A stretch of 41,985 nucleotides of DNA. Source: Candidatus Omnitrophica bacterium 4484_213. Lineage in GTDB: Bacteria > Omnitrophota > 4484-213. A program made the translations under genes and the position numbers. Every line of letters begins with the position of its first letter. Position 1 is the first letter of the stretch. Location of the stretch: contig MZGK01000012.1 of assembly GCA_002085025.1 (NCBI GenBank), positions 1-41,985 of the forward strand, in the 5' to 3' direction. The notes under the pieces were generated by a model. It made no database searches and was not told the DNA's origin. It worked only from the letters and a program-made list of their open reading frames with translations. Shown piece after piece: positions 16,178 to 24,478 of this stretch.

Positions 16178-17634
16178 AGCATCTCCTTCTCCTTCTCTAC
16201 CCTTAAAGCCATCCTGGTGAGAAAGGCAAATCCTCCCCAAATAATTAGACAAACAATAAAGGTCATAAGTAGAGTGGACTCGCTAACAGAAAACCCAAAG
16301 ATTTCCTTGATACTCTTTGCAAGCGTAGAGATAAACAGGAAAGAGATAAACAAGGGCACGCCCAATCTTATCCAGTGCTTGAAAAATAGAGGAAGTTTAT
16401 AACGGGCATTCTTGTTTATTTCCCCAAAACCGTTCTTCATTACCCAACCAACGGCAATCACCGCCAATAAGCTAAAAAGAGGCAAGGCAAGCTGACCAAT
16501 GATAGTATCCATCTTGGCAAGGAGAGATAACTTTGTTCCTAATCCACCCTTTGCCCAGCCGTTCAGGATAAACGGCAGGCCCAAAAGCCAGAGGATGATA
16601 CCTGTGAAAAGGGCCGCTTTTTTTCGGCTCCATTTTCTCTCCTCAATCAGCCAGGCAACACTGGGCTCCTGAATACTAACTGCCGAAGAAAGTGCCCCGA
16701 ATAGGAGCAAAAGAAAAAACAAAAAACCAAAAAACCAACCTAAGGGCATTCTAACAAATAACTTGGGCAGAACAATAAAGGTTAAACCAATGCTCTCCTT
16801 ATGAACAACCTCTTCCATTCCGAGAGCAAAGGTAGCAGGAAAGAGAGCAAAGCCAGCCAGTAGAGAAACGGATGTATTGCCCAGGGCACAGGCAAGGGCA
16901 TTCTTGGGAATGCCAATTTTGTCTTTCAGGTAAGAGCCATAGATGAGCATTGCCCCCATCCCCAAACTCAGGGTAAAAAATATCTGGCCCAAAGCCGCAC
17001 TCCATGCCTCTAAGTTCCACATCTCCTGCCAGCGAGGGTGCATATAGAATTCAAAACCTTTGCTTGCTCCGGGCAGGGTTATTGCCCGCAAGACGACAAT
17101 CAAAAGTAAAATAAACAGCGTAGATATCATAAACTTGCTCGCCTTTTCAATACCTTTACGCACCCCTAAACCAATAATCGCACTACAGATTGCTACGCAG
17201 ACAATATGCACCAAAAAGATTGCCGGGCTACTCAAAAAATTAACAAAGAATGCCTCGGCATCAGCTTTAAAATAGGCCCTCCCCAAAGAGGCAAATGCAT
17301 AGAACAAAACCCAGGAGCTAACTACAATGTAATAGGCGTAAAGGAAAAATGGTCCGATAATCCCCCAGACTCCTACTTTTGTTCCCTGAGGGAATTTGAT
17401 TGTTTCAAACGCCCCTAAGGGATTGCGGCGAGTAAATCTCCCCAATGTCCACTCGCACATTACCGCAAAGATAGCCACAGCAAAAAGCAAAATTAGATAA
17501 GGAATGAGAAAAGCGCTCCCGCCGTATTTCCCGCAAAGATAGGGAAATCGCCAGATGTTCCCCAATCCTACCTCAGTGCCAATCATCGCCAGAATCATTC
17601 CAATGTGCGTCCCCCATGTTTCACGTTGTTTCAT
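16174..17634 (-). CDS. Sodium:neurotransmitter symporter (NSS/SNF) family transporter
   Basis: LeuT-fold sodium-coupled amino acid uptake across the inner membrane. The family hallmark in helix 1, MIGTEVGLGNIWRFPYLCGKYGGSAFLIPY, is clear though longer than can be quoted whole; key parts are EVGLGNIWRFPY and GGSAFLIPY. About twelve hydrophobic helices cover the 486 residues. It overlaps the end of the DUF763 gene by 14 bases and is followed by the coupled small subunit. The substrate (perhaps methionine or alanine) cannot be read from sequence. Confidence 0.92.
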   Translation of the reverse strand: MKQRETWGTHIGMILAMIGTEVGLGNIWRFPYLCGKYGGSAFLIPYLILLFAVAIFAVMCEWTLGRFTRRNPLGAFETIKFPQGTKVGVWGIIGPFFLYAYYIVVSSWVLFYAFASLGRAYFKADAEAFFVNFLSSPAIFLVHIVCVAICSAIIGLGVRKGIEKASKFMISTLFILLLIVVLRAITLPGASKGFEFYMHPRWQEMWNLEAWSAALGQIFFTLSLGMGAMLIYGSYLKDKIGIPKNALACALGNTSVSLLAGFALFPATFALGMEEVVHKESIGLTFIVLPKLFVRMPLGWFFGFLFFLLLLFGALSSAVSIQEPSVAWLIEERKWSRKKAALFTGIILWLLGLPFILNGWAKGGLGTKLSLLAKMDTIIGQLALPLFSLLAVIAVGWVMKNGFGEINKNARYKLPLFFKHWIRLGVPLFISFLFISTLAKSIKEIFGFSVSESTLLMTFIVCLIIWGGFAFLTRMALRVEKEKEML

Positions 17635-18685
17635 TTAGCCTCTGTATCGCTTCTAACTTCTCCCTCCGGCCCAATTTTGCCTGTGAAATTGCTTCGCGGA
17701 GAAAGTTTATAGAGTTATCATACTGCTTTTTGTTTACCCAATAAGGGTAGCCGTCTTTGCCCCCGTGGGCAAAGGAAAAGCGAGCCGGGTCGCGGGTACT
17801 TACTTTGGTGCCGTAGATCAGCTCCGAGATTAGTGAGAGCGCTCGCACGGTCCTCGCACCCACACCTTCTATACCTAATAACTCCTCAAAGTTTGCCGGG
17901 TGTCTTTCATAGGTAGTGAGCAAAACCTTATTTAGATTTCGCGGTTGGATATCTTGAACAGAAAGAGAGTGTTTTTGAGGCAAAGTCAATTTTTCTATTC
18001 TATCTATCTCTCTCATTACCTTCTTTGGCCTCTGGCGGGCTAAATAGGCTACTCCTTCTCTCGCTTTCTCACTCTCTCGGGCAACCATATTTAAGGTTCT
18101 CGTCTTATAATCCGAACAGATTGCTGAGTGGGGTTCAGAGACAAAATCTTTAACATCCTCACTCAACCAGTGATAACGCCTTGCCCAGTGGTTAGACATC
18201 CCTTGCTGGACAACCGCCCACTTTCCGCTGCTCGTAAAGATAAATGAGTGGTGATAAAGCTCATAACCGTCCTGCAAGGCGCTACTGTCCACCTTTGCCG
18301 AGAGGCGGCTGGCATAGATAAGTCCCTCGGGATTTTTTACCAAACGCCTCTCGCCAATCTGGGTAATCTCCTGGGGGGTCTCGCGCGATGTCTTTCCCTT
18401 GCCGCCCGCTACAAAAATCCCTAATTCCTTACCCGTATTCTTTAAGCCAGATTTTATTGCCCCGCAAACCGTGGTAGTAAGGCCGGAAGAGTGCCAATCA
18501 AACCCCAAACAACAGCCAAAGGCTTGAAACCAAAAGGGGTCAGAAATTTTAAGCAAAAATTCTTCGACTGAATACTCCTTGACAATCACCGTAATAATCT
18601 GGCTGGCTAATCGCTCCATCCGCGAAAACAGCCAGCGCGGGGTCCTCCCATAATGTAAAGGCAGGTCAGCAATCCCGGTTTTCAT
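17621..18685 (-). CDS. DUF763 family protein with helix-hairpin-helix motif
   Basis: Conserved protein of unknown function found mainly in archaea and scattered bacteria. The ATG at 18685 gives the family start MKTGIADLPLHYGRTPRWLF; the in-frame ATG at 18799 runs back into the nuclease gene. Visible features: a conserved central part (DPFWFQAFGCCLGFDWHSSG), EGLIYASRLSAKVDSSALQDG, SGKWAVVQQGMS, and near residue 265 a helix-hairpin-helix segment LLGIEGVGARTVRALSLI typical of DNA-binding proteins. It follows rmuC, a helicase and a nuclease, which suggests a nucleic-acid role (inferred). 354 residues. Confidence 0.85.
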   Translation of the reverse strand: MKTGIADLPLHYGRTPRWLFSRMERLASQIITVIVKEYSVEEFLLKISDPFWFQAFGCCLGFDWHSSGLTTTVCGAIKSGLKNTGKELGIFVAGGKGKTSRETPQEITQIGERRLVKNPEGLIYASRLSAKVDSSALQDGYELYHHSFIFTSSGKWAVVQQGMSNHWARRYHWLSEDVKDFVSEPHSAICSDYKTRTLNMVARESEKAREGVAYLARQRPKKVMREIDRIEKLTLPQKHSLSVQDIQPRNLNKVLLTTYERHPANFEELLGIEGVGARTVRALSLISELIYGTKVSTRDPARFSFAHGGKDGYPYWVNKKQYDNSINFLREAISQAKLGRREKLEAIQRLNETT

Positions 18686-18725
18686 CTCGTTGTCTATGAG
18701 TGAGGTGAAACCTCTTTCAAAAAAT

Positions 18726-19394
18726 TCATTTCTCTTTTTCCGGGCATATCCCCCGATAGGCGCAGAACTGACAGGCAAAATAACTCGGCTTTGCCGCAAA
18801 ATCGCCCGCCCGAATTCCCTCGCTCGCCTGCTTAATCTTCTCGATTGTCTTTTCTAAATCACTCTCACTGTGCGAATAACTACCCAATAATCCTGTCTCT
18901 AAAAAATAGAGCCCAACCCTATCGGGAATTTTGCCAAATATATTTTTATAAGCCAAGGCATAGATAGAAAGCTGCAAACTCTCTTTTGTCCTTTTATCGG
19001 CTTGCTCCTGGTTAACCACCTTTGAGGACTTAAAATCAATAATTACCGCTCCATCTTTATCCATATCTATCCTATCCCAGCGTCCGCTAATCTTATCCCT
19101 GCCCAACAAAAAGGAAAATCTCTTCTCAATATAAGCCGGCAGTTTCCTCGTTTGTTCCCCTTTATCAAAGAATAAAGACAGGGCTTTCCTTCCCTGCTCG
19201 CGGACTAATTCCTCGTGTTCGCGGGTAAGAAACCCCTCGTTTACAAAAACCGAGTCAAAATGACGAAGCAGCTCTTCCTTGGTTATCCTCCTTCCCTGCA
19301 TTTTCTTCTGGTAATAATAACCAACAGCAATATGCATTGCCCGCCCATAAACAACCGTATGGTGAGGCAGAATAGGCACCCGCAAGATGTGCAC
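18726..19394 (-). CDS. RecB-like PD-(D/E)XK nuclease domain protein with Fe-S cysteines
   Basis: Exonuclease domain of the Cas4/RecB type, probably acting with the adjoining helicase. Motifs: YGRAMHIAVGYYYQ, GRWDRIDMD, VIIDFKSSK (catalytic D and K), QLSIYALAY and the C-terminal ACQFCAYRGICP cysteines for a 4Fe-4S cluster. The GTG at 19394 is the first usual start, but the same frame is open up to 19499 and encodes LNLSYFQIDDYLTCPLKYKY, the family's true N-terminal part with the fourth cysteine. The gene therefore probably belongs to one helicase-nuclease reading frame split by a -1 shift. Confidence 0.85.
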   Translation of the reverse strand: MHILRVPILPHHTVVYGRAMHIAVGYYYQKKMQGRRITKEELLRHFDSVFVNEGFLTREHEELVREQGRKALSLFFDKGEQTRKLPAYIEKRFSFLLGRDKISGRWDRIDMDKDGAVIIDFKSSKVVNQEQADKRTKESLQLSIYALAYKNIFGKIPDRVGLYFLETGLLGSYSHSESDLEKTIEKIKQASEGIRAGDFAAKPSYFACQFCAYRGICPEKEK

Positions 19395-19450
19395 ATACTT
19401 ATATTTTAACGGACAGGTGAGATAATCGTCTATCTGAAAATAACTGAGAT

Positions 19451-21739
19451 TCAGAATATCTTTATTACCGGCATATCCAGCGCCTCCAAAACAAACTGGC
19501 TAACCTTTCTTGACCTCTTTCCGCCATAATCGCGGGCGCTCGTCAAAAAGAGATTTTCCTTTGCCCGGGTCATCCCCACATAAAAAAGCCTTCGCTCCTC
19601 CTGCAGATGAAAATCGTGCTCGGGCAGAATATCCTTTATTAACTCCTCGGGAAGTTCAAGTTCCTGACGGCGGTCAGGTAAGGGAAACTTATGCATCACC
19701 AAACTTACTAAAAAGACCACTCTAAATTCCAACCCCTTTGCTTTATGAATAGTCAGAATGTTTACTACGGGAATATCCGGGTCTACCTCGGCTGTAGGAG
19801 GGTCATCGCCTACTTCTATTAGAGCATCCAAATATCCAACAAAATTGAGAACTCTGTCCTTCTCTAAAAGAATTTCGCTATCCTTCACAATGTCAAAGAA
19901 GCGGGCAATATTCTCGATCTTTTGTTCATCAGCAGGACTCCCAGATTTACTTAAACGATTGATATAGCCAGTTTCCGTAAGGAAGAGATATATTAACCTA
20001 CCAGTGGTCTGCTCACGGGAAAGTTTGATATAATATTGGATGTCCTTCACTATCTTCTCAATGGTCGCCCTGCTTTCTGTGGCGATACTCTGCAACTCCG
20101 GAATTTTATAGATAGAACAAAAAACTTCATAAAGCCCCTGCTTTCTGCGGCTGGCATAGTTCATAGCCCGGGTTAAATCGATAGTATCTAACTGATAAAT
20201 CTCCGAACTTGCTAAATAATAAAGACTGATACTGTCGTTAAGATTGGTAATTACCTTGAGAAAAGCGATGATATTCCTTATCTCCTCCCGGGCATACAGC
20301 CCTTGATTTCCACTAAAATTCCAGGGAATCCCTTTCGTATTTAATGCCTGAATAAAAGGGGTGGCGTCGTTATTGCTTCGAACCAAGATAGCAAAGTCCT
20401 GATAGGTATATTTCTTTAACTCTGCCGCTTCTTTGATAATCTCGGCTACCTTGTCGGCTTCGTCAGAAAGGGTCTCAAAATGCAGATGCTTTACCCCATC
20501 AGAAGTAAGTCCCGACTTGTCGGGATTACCCTTGGCACTTTGTGCCAAGGGACTTCTAACGGGGCCTACTTCTTCAGAGGATAAAACGGGTCTTTCTTTT
20601 TTCTCAAAAAGCTCTTTTTGCCTTTTTTCTATATTTGCCCTTTGGGTAAATCCCTTAGCTGGCGTGGAGCGTGGAGCGTTTACCCCGTTAAATTCCGCCT
20701 GCGGCGGACTATTTAACGGGGTAAACGTGTGGCTTATTAATCTTTTGCTAATCCCTTCCCTCGCCTCCAACCTTTTGGGGTTATTGTATTGAATCAAACG
20801 ATAAGCTGCATCTAAAATCCTCTGGCTTGAACGGTAATTTTTGGTCAAGACTATCTCTCTGAGGTCGGGATATGCCTTTTTGAAGTTCAGGATATTGCCA
20901 ATAGCCGCTCCCCGGAACCTATAGACTGCCTGATCATCGTCACAAACGGCAGTAACCTTGTTTTGCTCTCCGCTCAAAAGCTTCACCAATTGAAACTGGC
21001 TATAATTGGTATCCTGAAATTCATCCACTAAGATATATCTAAATTTCTGCTGATACTTCTTTAAAATAGCCGGATGCTCACGAAAGAGTTTTAGAGTTAG
21101 ATAAACCTGATTGCCAAAATCCACACAATTATTTTCTAATAATAATTGCTCATATTTTCGATAAGAAAGAGCAATCTCTTTCTGACGCTGGGCAAGTTCT
21201 TTCTCCTCCGGGCTCTTTGCTTCTTTTTCTAATTCTTCCGCGTATCTTAAATACTCCTGGGCTCCCACATCCTCATCCTTTGCCCGACTGAATAAACCGA
21301 CGATTGCCTCAATGTAGCGAGTAGGATTGCCTAAGGGGCGATAAGAAGAAAGGGAAAATTTAAAGAGGTGTTCTTTGAAAAAGATAATCTGCTCGGCTTT
21401 GGTCAAGACCTTAAAATCGGCAGTCAGACCCATCTCTAAAGCGTTTTCTCTCAAGAGTTCATCGCCAAAGGAATGAAAGGTGCTGATTAGAACATCGGCA
21501 TAGCCATAGGGAATGAGAAGGTCAACCCGCTCTTCCATCTCGGCAGCGGCCTTATCGGTAAAGGTAAGGGCTAAAATCTCCGATGGCTTTGCTTTTTTAG
21601 TAGAAATCAGGTAGGCAATTTTGCGGGTAATCACGCTGGTCTTGCCTGTTCCTGCCCCGGCGATAATCAAGAGGGGCTTTTCGTCAAAAAGCACTGCTTC
21701 TTTCTGCTCGTCATTTAATCCTTCCAGAACCTTATTCAT
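19451..21739 (-). CDS. UvrD/PcrA-like superfamily 1 DNA helicase
   Basis: ATP-dependent 3'-5' DNA helicase. Motifs: Walker A IAGAGTGKT (residues 27-35), LTFTDKAAAEME, II VDEFQDTNYSQ, III AVCDDDQAVYRFRGA, IV LTKNYRSSQ, V ILTIHKAKGLEF and VI EERRLFYVGMTRAKE. Two family A palindromes are inserted in frame at about residues 338-354 (TPLNSPPQAEFNGV) and 391-416 (GPVRSPLA...TSDGVK). Both fall between motif IV and the start of the next conserved block, a loop likely to tolerate them. The start overlaps the rmuC stop by 8 bases. A nuclease domain continues in the -1 frame. Confidence 0.93.
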   Translation of the reverse strand: MNKVLEGLNDEQKEAVLFDEKPLLIIAGAGTGKTSVITRKIAYLISTKKAKPSEILALTFTDKAAAEMEERVDLLIPYGYADVLISTFHSFGDELLRENALEMGLTADFKVLTKAEQIIFFKEHLFKFSLSSYRPLGNPTRYIEAIVGLFSRAKDEDVGAQEYLRYAEELEKEAKSPEEKELAQRQKEIALSYRKYEQLLLENNCVDFGNQVYLTLKLFREHPAILKKYQQKFRYILVDEFQDTNYSQFQLVKLLSGEQNKVTAVCDDDQAVYRFRGAAIGNILNFKKAYPDLREIVLTKNYRSSQRILDAAYRLIQYNNPKRLEAREGISKRLISHTFTPLNSPPQAEFNGVNAPRSTPAKGFTQRANIEKRQKELFEKKERPVLSSEEVGPVRSPLAQSAKGNPDKSGLTSDGVKHLHFETLSDEADKVAEIIKEAAELKKYTYQDFAILVRSNNDATPFIQALNTKGIPWNFSGNQGLYAREEIRNIIAFLKVITNLNDSISLYYLASSEIYQLDTIDLTRAMNYASRRKQGLYEVFCSIYKIPELQSIATESRATIEKIVKDIQYYIKLSREQTTGRLIYLFLTETGYINRLSKSGSPADEQKIENIARFFDIVKDSEILLEKDRVLNFVGYLDALIEVGDDPPTAEVDPDIPVVNILTIHKAKGLEFRVVFLVSLVMHKFPLPDRRQELELPEELIKDILPEHDFHLQEERRLFYVGMTRAKENLFLTSARDYGGKRSRKVSQFVLEALDMPVIKIF
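20491..20567. repeat. Family A palindromic element in the helicase gene (copy 1)
   Basis: Arms TTACCCCATCAGAAG and CTTCTAACGGGGCC enclose GTCCCGA-ct-tGTCGGGA and the perfect hairpin CCCTTGGCAC-ttt-GTGCCAAGGG. The internal order equals that of the lpxB copy, yet the host gene is on the opposite strand, and both frames are open. Confidence 0.85.
20660..20735. repeat. Family A palindrome with perfect 16-bp arms inside a heptamer array (helicase gene)
   Basis: GTTTACCCCGTTAAAT (20678-20693) and its exact reverse complement (20711-20726) enclose TCCGCC-tgc-GGCGGA. GTGGAGC units lie on the left and GTGTGGC on the right, as in valS. So a palindrome is nested within a seven-base array. Confidence 0.85.
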
Positions 21740-22775
21740 TAAATAATTCCAACTCCTTTTTCTCCTGACTTACTCCGAGAAGTTTATCGCTAAAGCGGGC
21801 TAATTTTCTCTCGGCGTCCTCGTATTTATTTTTCGTATTCCCAAGATGCTTACCGATTAAAACAAAATCCTCGCTAAACTTTGCCAAATCCTGATTTAAC
21901 CTGCCTAAATTGGCAATAATCCTTTGGGCATTCTTCTCTATCTGCATCCCTCGCAGTCCCTGGACAATAACCATCAGATAAGCATAGAAACTATTTGGCG
22001 AAACAAGTATTATCTTTTTGGAAAGGGCATAGGAACAAATATCTGCTTTATCCTCCTTGACTATTGTTTCGTAATAGACATTCTCAGCCGGGATATAAAG
22101 CAGAGCAAAATCATAGGTCCCTTCGTCGGGAAGAATATACTTATTGGCTACGGCGTCAATATGCTTTTGGACATCGCGGACAAACTCTTTATGTAACTTC
22201 TTCCTCTCTTCCTGGTTCTTCTCTTCAATCATCTTTTTAAAATTCTCTAAGGGAAATTTAGAATCCACCGGCACTAATTTTTCTCCCAGACGAATTACCG
22301 CATCCACCTGGACCCCGTTTTTAAAACTATGCTGGAGAGTAAAATGATCCCGGGGGAGGATTTGAGAAAGCAAATTCTCTAATAAAAACTCGCCCATCTC
22401 TCCGCGAAACTTAGGGGCCTTGAGAAGGTTCTCCAAACGGGAAATATCCCTGCCCACTTCATACATCCTATTGCTCGCCTCTTTTAATTCTCCTAATCTG
22501 TTCTGTATGGGAGCGATTACGGCAGCAGCTCTATCCAATCTCTCGCCGATATTCTTGTTGGTTTGTTGCAGAACCTCGGCGTTCTCCTTAAGCCGCTGGT
22601 TGACCTGTTCGGTTATCACATTTAGCTGGCTATTCATCTGAGCAGTGAGTTGACCGATTTGCTGATTGAGCATCAATAGACCCTGCTTATCTCCCTTTGC
22701 TCTACTGCTGTTGATGATATTAAAAATCAAAAGAGCAACTATACTAACAATTAAAACAATAATTAGAGCATTCAT
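21732..22775 (-). CDS. rmuC: DNA recombination protein RmuC
   Basis: Membrane-anchored protein that limits DNA inversions and rearrangements; has a nuclease-like core. One N-terminal membrane helix (IIVLIVSIVALLIFNII), then a coiled coil (about 35-120), then the conserved core: KFRGEMGEFLLENLLSQ, GVQVDAVIRL, VPVDSKFPLENF, YDFALLYIPAENVYYE and NSFYAYLMVIVQGLRG. The 347-residue length is at the short end of normal. GGAGGAATGA precedes the ATG. It heads the chain of repair genes and overlaps the helicase start. Confidence 0.94.
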   Translation of the reverse strand: MNALIIVLIVSIVALLIFNIINSSRAKGDKQGLLMLNQQIGQLTAQMNSQLNVITEQVNQRLKENAEVLQQTNKNIGERLDRAAAVIAPIQNRLGELKEASNRMYEVGRDISRLENLLKAPKFRGEMGEFLLENLLSQILPRDHFTLQHSFKNGVQVDAVIRLGEKLVPVDSKFPLENFKKMIEEKNQEERKKLHKEFVRDVQKHIDAVANKYILPDEGTYDFALLYIPAENVYYETIVKEDKADICSYALSKKIILVSPNSFYAYLMVIVQGLRGMQIEKNAQRIIANLGRLNQDLAKFSEDFVLIGKHLGNTKNKYEDAERKLARFSDKLLGVSQEKKELELFNE

Positions 22776-22815
22776 TCATTCCTCCAGATAAATATACTAA
22801 AGAACTTTATTTTTC

Positions 22816-22846
22816 AGTGTGAAGCCTGTAGCCTGTAACTTGAAGC
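22816..22846. repeat. Heptamer array GCCTGTA
   Basis: GCCTGTA twice, then ACTTGAA and GCTTACC, between the PLD-like gene and rmuC. The unit type recurs before lptG (26748-26825). Confidence 0.6.
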
Positions 22847-23473
22847 TTACCTCTCCTCAATAAACAACCTCCTTATCCTCTTTCCCAAACTCGGTTTGGG
22901 CGGGCTCTCCGAAGCATCAAATTTCTCAGATTTTGCCTGGACTTCCGCAAAATATTTTTTAAATACATCAGCCACTTCCGGGGAATCAATCAAAACCGAG
23001 GATTCGTTATTTTTGTCCAGGGCATAATAAGACCAGTTTGTGCTGCCGATAACTACATATCTTCCATCAATAATGATTAATTTATTATGGCTGGTTTTTT
23101 TAAAATCGTCTAACCAAACCCGGACGCCACCTTCGCTAAAAATCCTAGCTGTTGCTTTATTTTCGGCTGTATTCTTTTCGTTCCAATTAGATCGGTCAAG
23201 GATTACCTGGACATCTACACCTCGCTTAGCTGCTGAAATTAGTTCTCGGATTAATCTATTAGACGAACTATCGGGGTATTTTTGATAATAACGCGCTATG
23301 TAAAGAATAATATAGATTGACTGCTCTGCCTCGGAAATAAGTGAACGGACTTGGGAAAAGTACTTTCTATTGCAGATTGGTTTCACATCCGCAGAAAAAG
23401 AAAAGCAAAAATCGGCTTTAAGGAGAAAAAGAAGAAGGAAAGTAAATAATAGTATTCGGCGTCTTTTGAGCAT
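22847..23473 (-). CDS. Secreted phospholipase D-like nuclease (single HKD motif)
   Basis: PLD-superfamily phosphodiesterase of the small Nuc/cardiolipin-like type. An N-terminal signal peptide (ILLFTFLLLFLLKADFCFSFS) implies export. The mature part has AEQSIYIILYIARY, a helical region, VQVILDRSN and the single catalytic motif SHNKLIIIDGRYVVIGSTNWS (H-x-K-x4-D). Such proteins work as dimers, often as nonspecific nucleases. 208 residues is usual. It is upstream of rmuC on the same strand with a 70-base gap holding heptamer repeats. Confidence 0.88.
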   Translation of the reverse strand: MLKRRRILLFTFLLLFLLKADFCFSFSADVKPICNRKYFSQVRSLISEAEQSIYIILYIARYYQKYPDSSSNRLIRELISAAKRGVDVQVILDRSNWNEKNTAENKATARIFSEGGVRVWLDDFKKTSHNKLIIIDGRYVVIGSTNWSYYALDKNNESSVLIDSPEVADVFKKYFAEVQAKSEKFDASESPPKPSLGKRIRRLFIEER

Positions 23474-23494
23474 AACTCTATCAGAAGAACTCAG

Positions 23495-23625
23495 TCCACA
23501 ATTTACGGTCTACAGGGAACAGAAGGCAGTATACAGTAGGCAATTTTATTTTGCCAACTGTCAACTGCCTATTATTTACTGTTCTCTGTCAACTGTCCTC
23601 TGTTTTTTGTATTCTACCCCATCCC
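23495..23625. repeat. Heptamer-period array, ACAGTNN/ACTGTNN units in two orientations
   Basis: First part in the ACAG orientation (CTACAGG, GAACAGA, AGGCAGT, ATACAGT), second part in the CTGT orientation (ACTGTCA, ACTGCCT, ACTGTTC, TCTGTCA, ACTGTCC, TCTGTTT). The two halves are loosely inverted, so the whole could fold back on itself. Confidence 0.6.
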
Positions 23626-23787
23626 CCTCTAAAAGTCAAGATTGCCTCGCTACCGCTCGGCAATCTGATTACAGTGATTAAAATAGATTACAGAGATATC
23701 TAAAAAAGGGCTTTGGAACAAAAAAGAGGAGAAAGCGAAAAGATAGATTCAGCAAGTTGCAATGTAGGAAATATAGACTTGCGGTAA

Positions 23788-23822
23788 ACCCCGTTAGAAA
23801 GGGCGGGGCTTTCTAACGGGGT
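23788..23822. repeat. Family A palindromic element (minimal form)
   Basis: ACCCCGTTAGAAAG and CTTTCTAACGGGGT, exact inverse copies with a seven-base loop (GGCGGGG). Placed 18 bases beyond the stop of the lipoprotein gene, where it may also serve as an RNA hairpin end. Confidence 0.85.
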
Positions 23823-23840
23823 AAAGATTTAAAAAAGTAT

Positions 23841-24248
23841 TTAATATTCTTGTTCAGTAGTTAAAGGGACTATTTTAAGATTGATGCTCGTTTGGTCAAA
23901 ATCTGTTATTTCGAGTGTAAAATCTGGAAAATCCATATTTATTATTTCATCTGCAAGCTTCTCTACAGAGCCTATATATCTTATCTCTAATTCTGAAGTT
24001 TGAGAAACCGAGAACTTCCTTTGATAAATACTTTTTACACCTTTTATCTCGGATAACTTCTGTTTGAATTGGTTTAAGGTCGGATAATCAGGGGCTTTTA
24101 CATTTATTGATACAGAGATTGGTGCACCAGTGATAGTCAATACAGATTTTTCTTCAGGTTTTCTTACGCGCTCTACCCTCGCGCACCCACTTAAAAACAC
24201 TATCAGCATAACCCCACTCCAGAGAGGCATAAACCGTTTAATCTTCAT
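23841..24248 (-). CDS. Small putative lipoprotein of unknown function
   Basis: A signal peptide with lipobox (MLIVFLSGCARVE) marks a membrane-anchored lipoprotein. The rest (about 110 residues) alternates strands and helices: SVLTITGAPISVSINVKAPDY, LKQKLSEIKGVKSIYQRKF and a C-terminal FTLEITDFDQTSINLKIVPL. No family was recognised. The start overlaps the stop of the gene before it as ATGA. It may be the last member of a decaying lipoprotein/secretion operon (24245-24718). Confidence 0.6.
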   Translation of the reverse strand: MKIKRFMPLWSGVMLIVFLSGCARVERVRKPEEKSVLTITGAPISVSINVKAPDYPTLNQFKQKLSEIKGVKSIYQRKFSVSQTSELEIRYIGSVEKLADEIINMDFPDFTLEITDFDQTSINLKIVPLTTEQEY

Positions 24249-24478
24249 TTCTCCTCCTTTCTTTCTACTTTATCCTTTAACTCCTCTTTCGGTTTATTTA
24301 TTTCCTCTTCAATTCTATCTCTATCAAAGAATCTTTGATAGAATTTCCGGTCTTCGATTATTTTCTCTTCCTCTTTAATCTTTGAAACTTCTTTATCTCC
24401 TCCACCGGGCAAGGGAATGAGCCATAAAAAGAAACGGGTTCTATCAGCCACAAATAATCTTTCACTTGCCAAGGGCAT
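24245..24478 (-). CDS. Hypothetical charged protein, possibly a gene remnant
   Basis: 77 residues: a short hydrophobic part (RFFLWLIPLPGG) and then a lysine/glutamate-rich helix. It starts with an ATG inside the end of a broken frame upstream and ends in an ATGA overlap with the lipoprotein gene. No family recognised. It could be the surviving tail of a longer protein whose first part is the pseudogene at 24462-24718. Confidence 0.4.
   Translation of the reverse strand: MPLASERLFVADRTRFFLWLIPLPGGGDKEVSKIKEEEKIIEDRKFYQRFFDRDRIEEEINKPKEELKDKVERKEEK

Larger units (their letters stand above)
23474..23840. other. Repeat-filled intergenic region
   Basis: Holds, from left to right, a heptamer array with units such as ACTGTCA, ACTGCCT and TCTGTTT (23495-23625), a CGGCAATCTGATTACAG repeat (23633-23700), about 85 bases without recognised structure, and a family A palindrome (23788-23822). 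No ORF is supported. Confidence 0.7.

Noticed and set aside
19454-19499. Programmed -1 frameshifting between helicase and nuclease
   Set aside because: No X-XXY-YYZ slippery site in the zero frame and no clear stimulatory stem after it; mutation, sequencing error or a separate start explain it as well.
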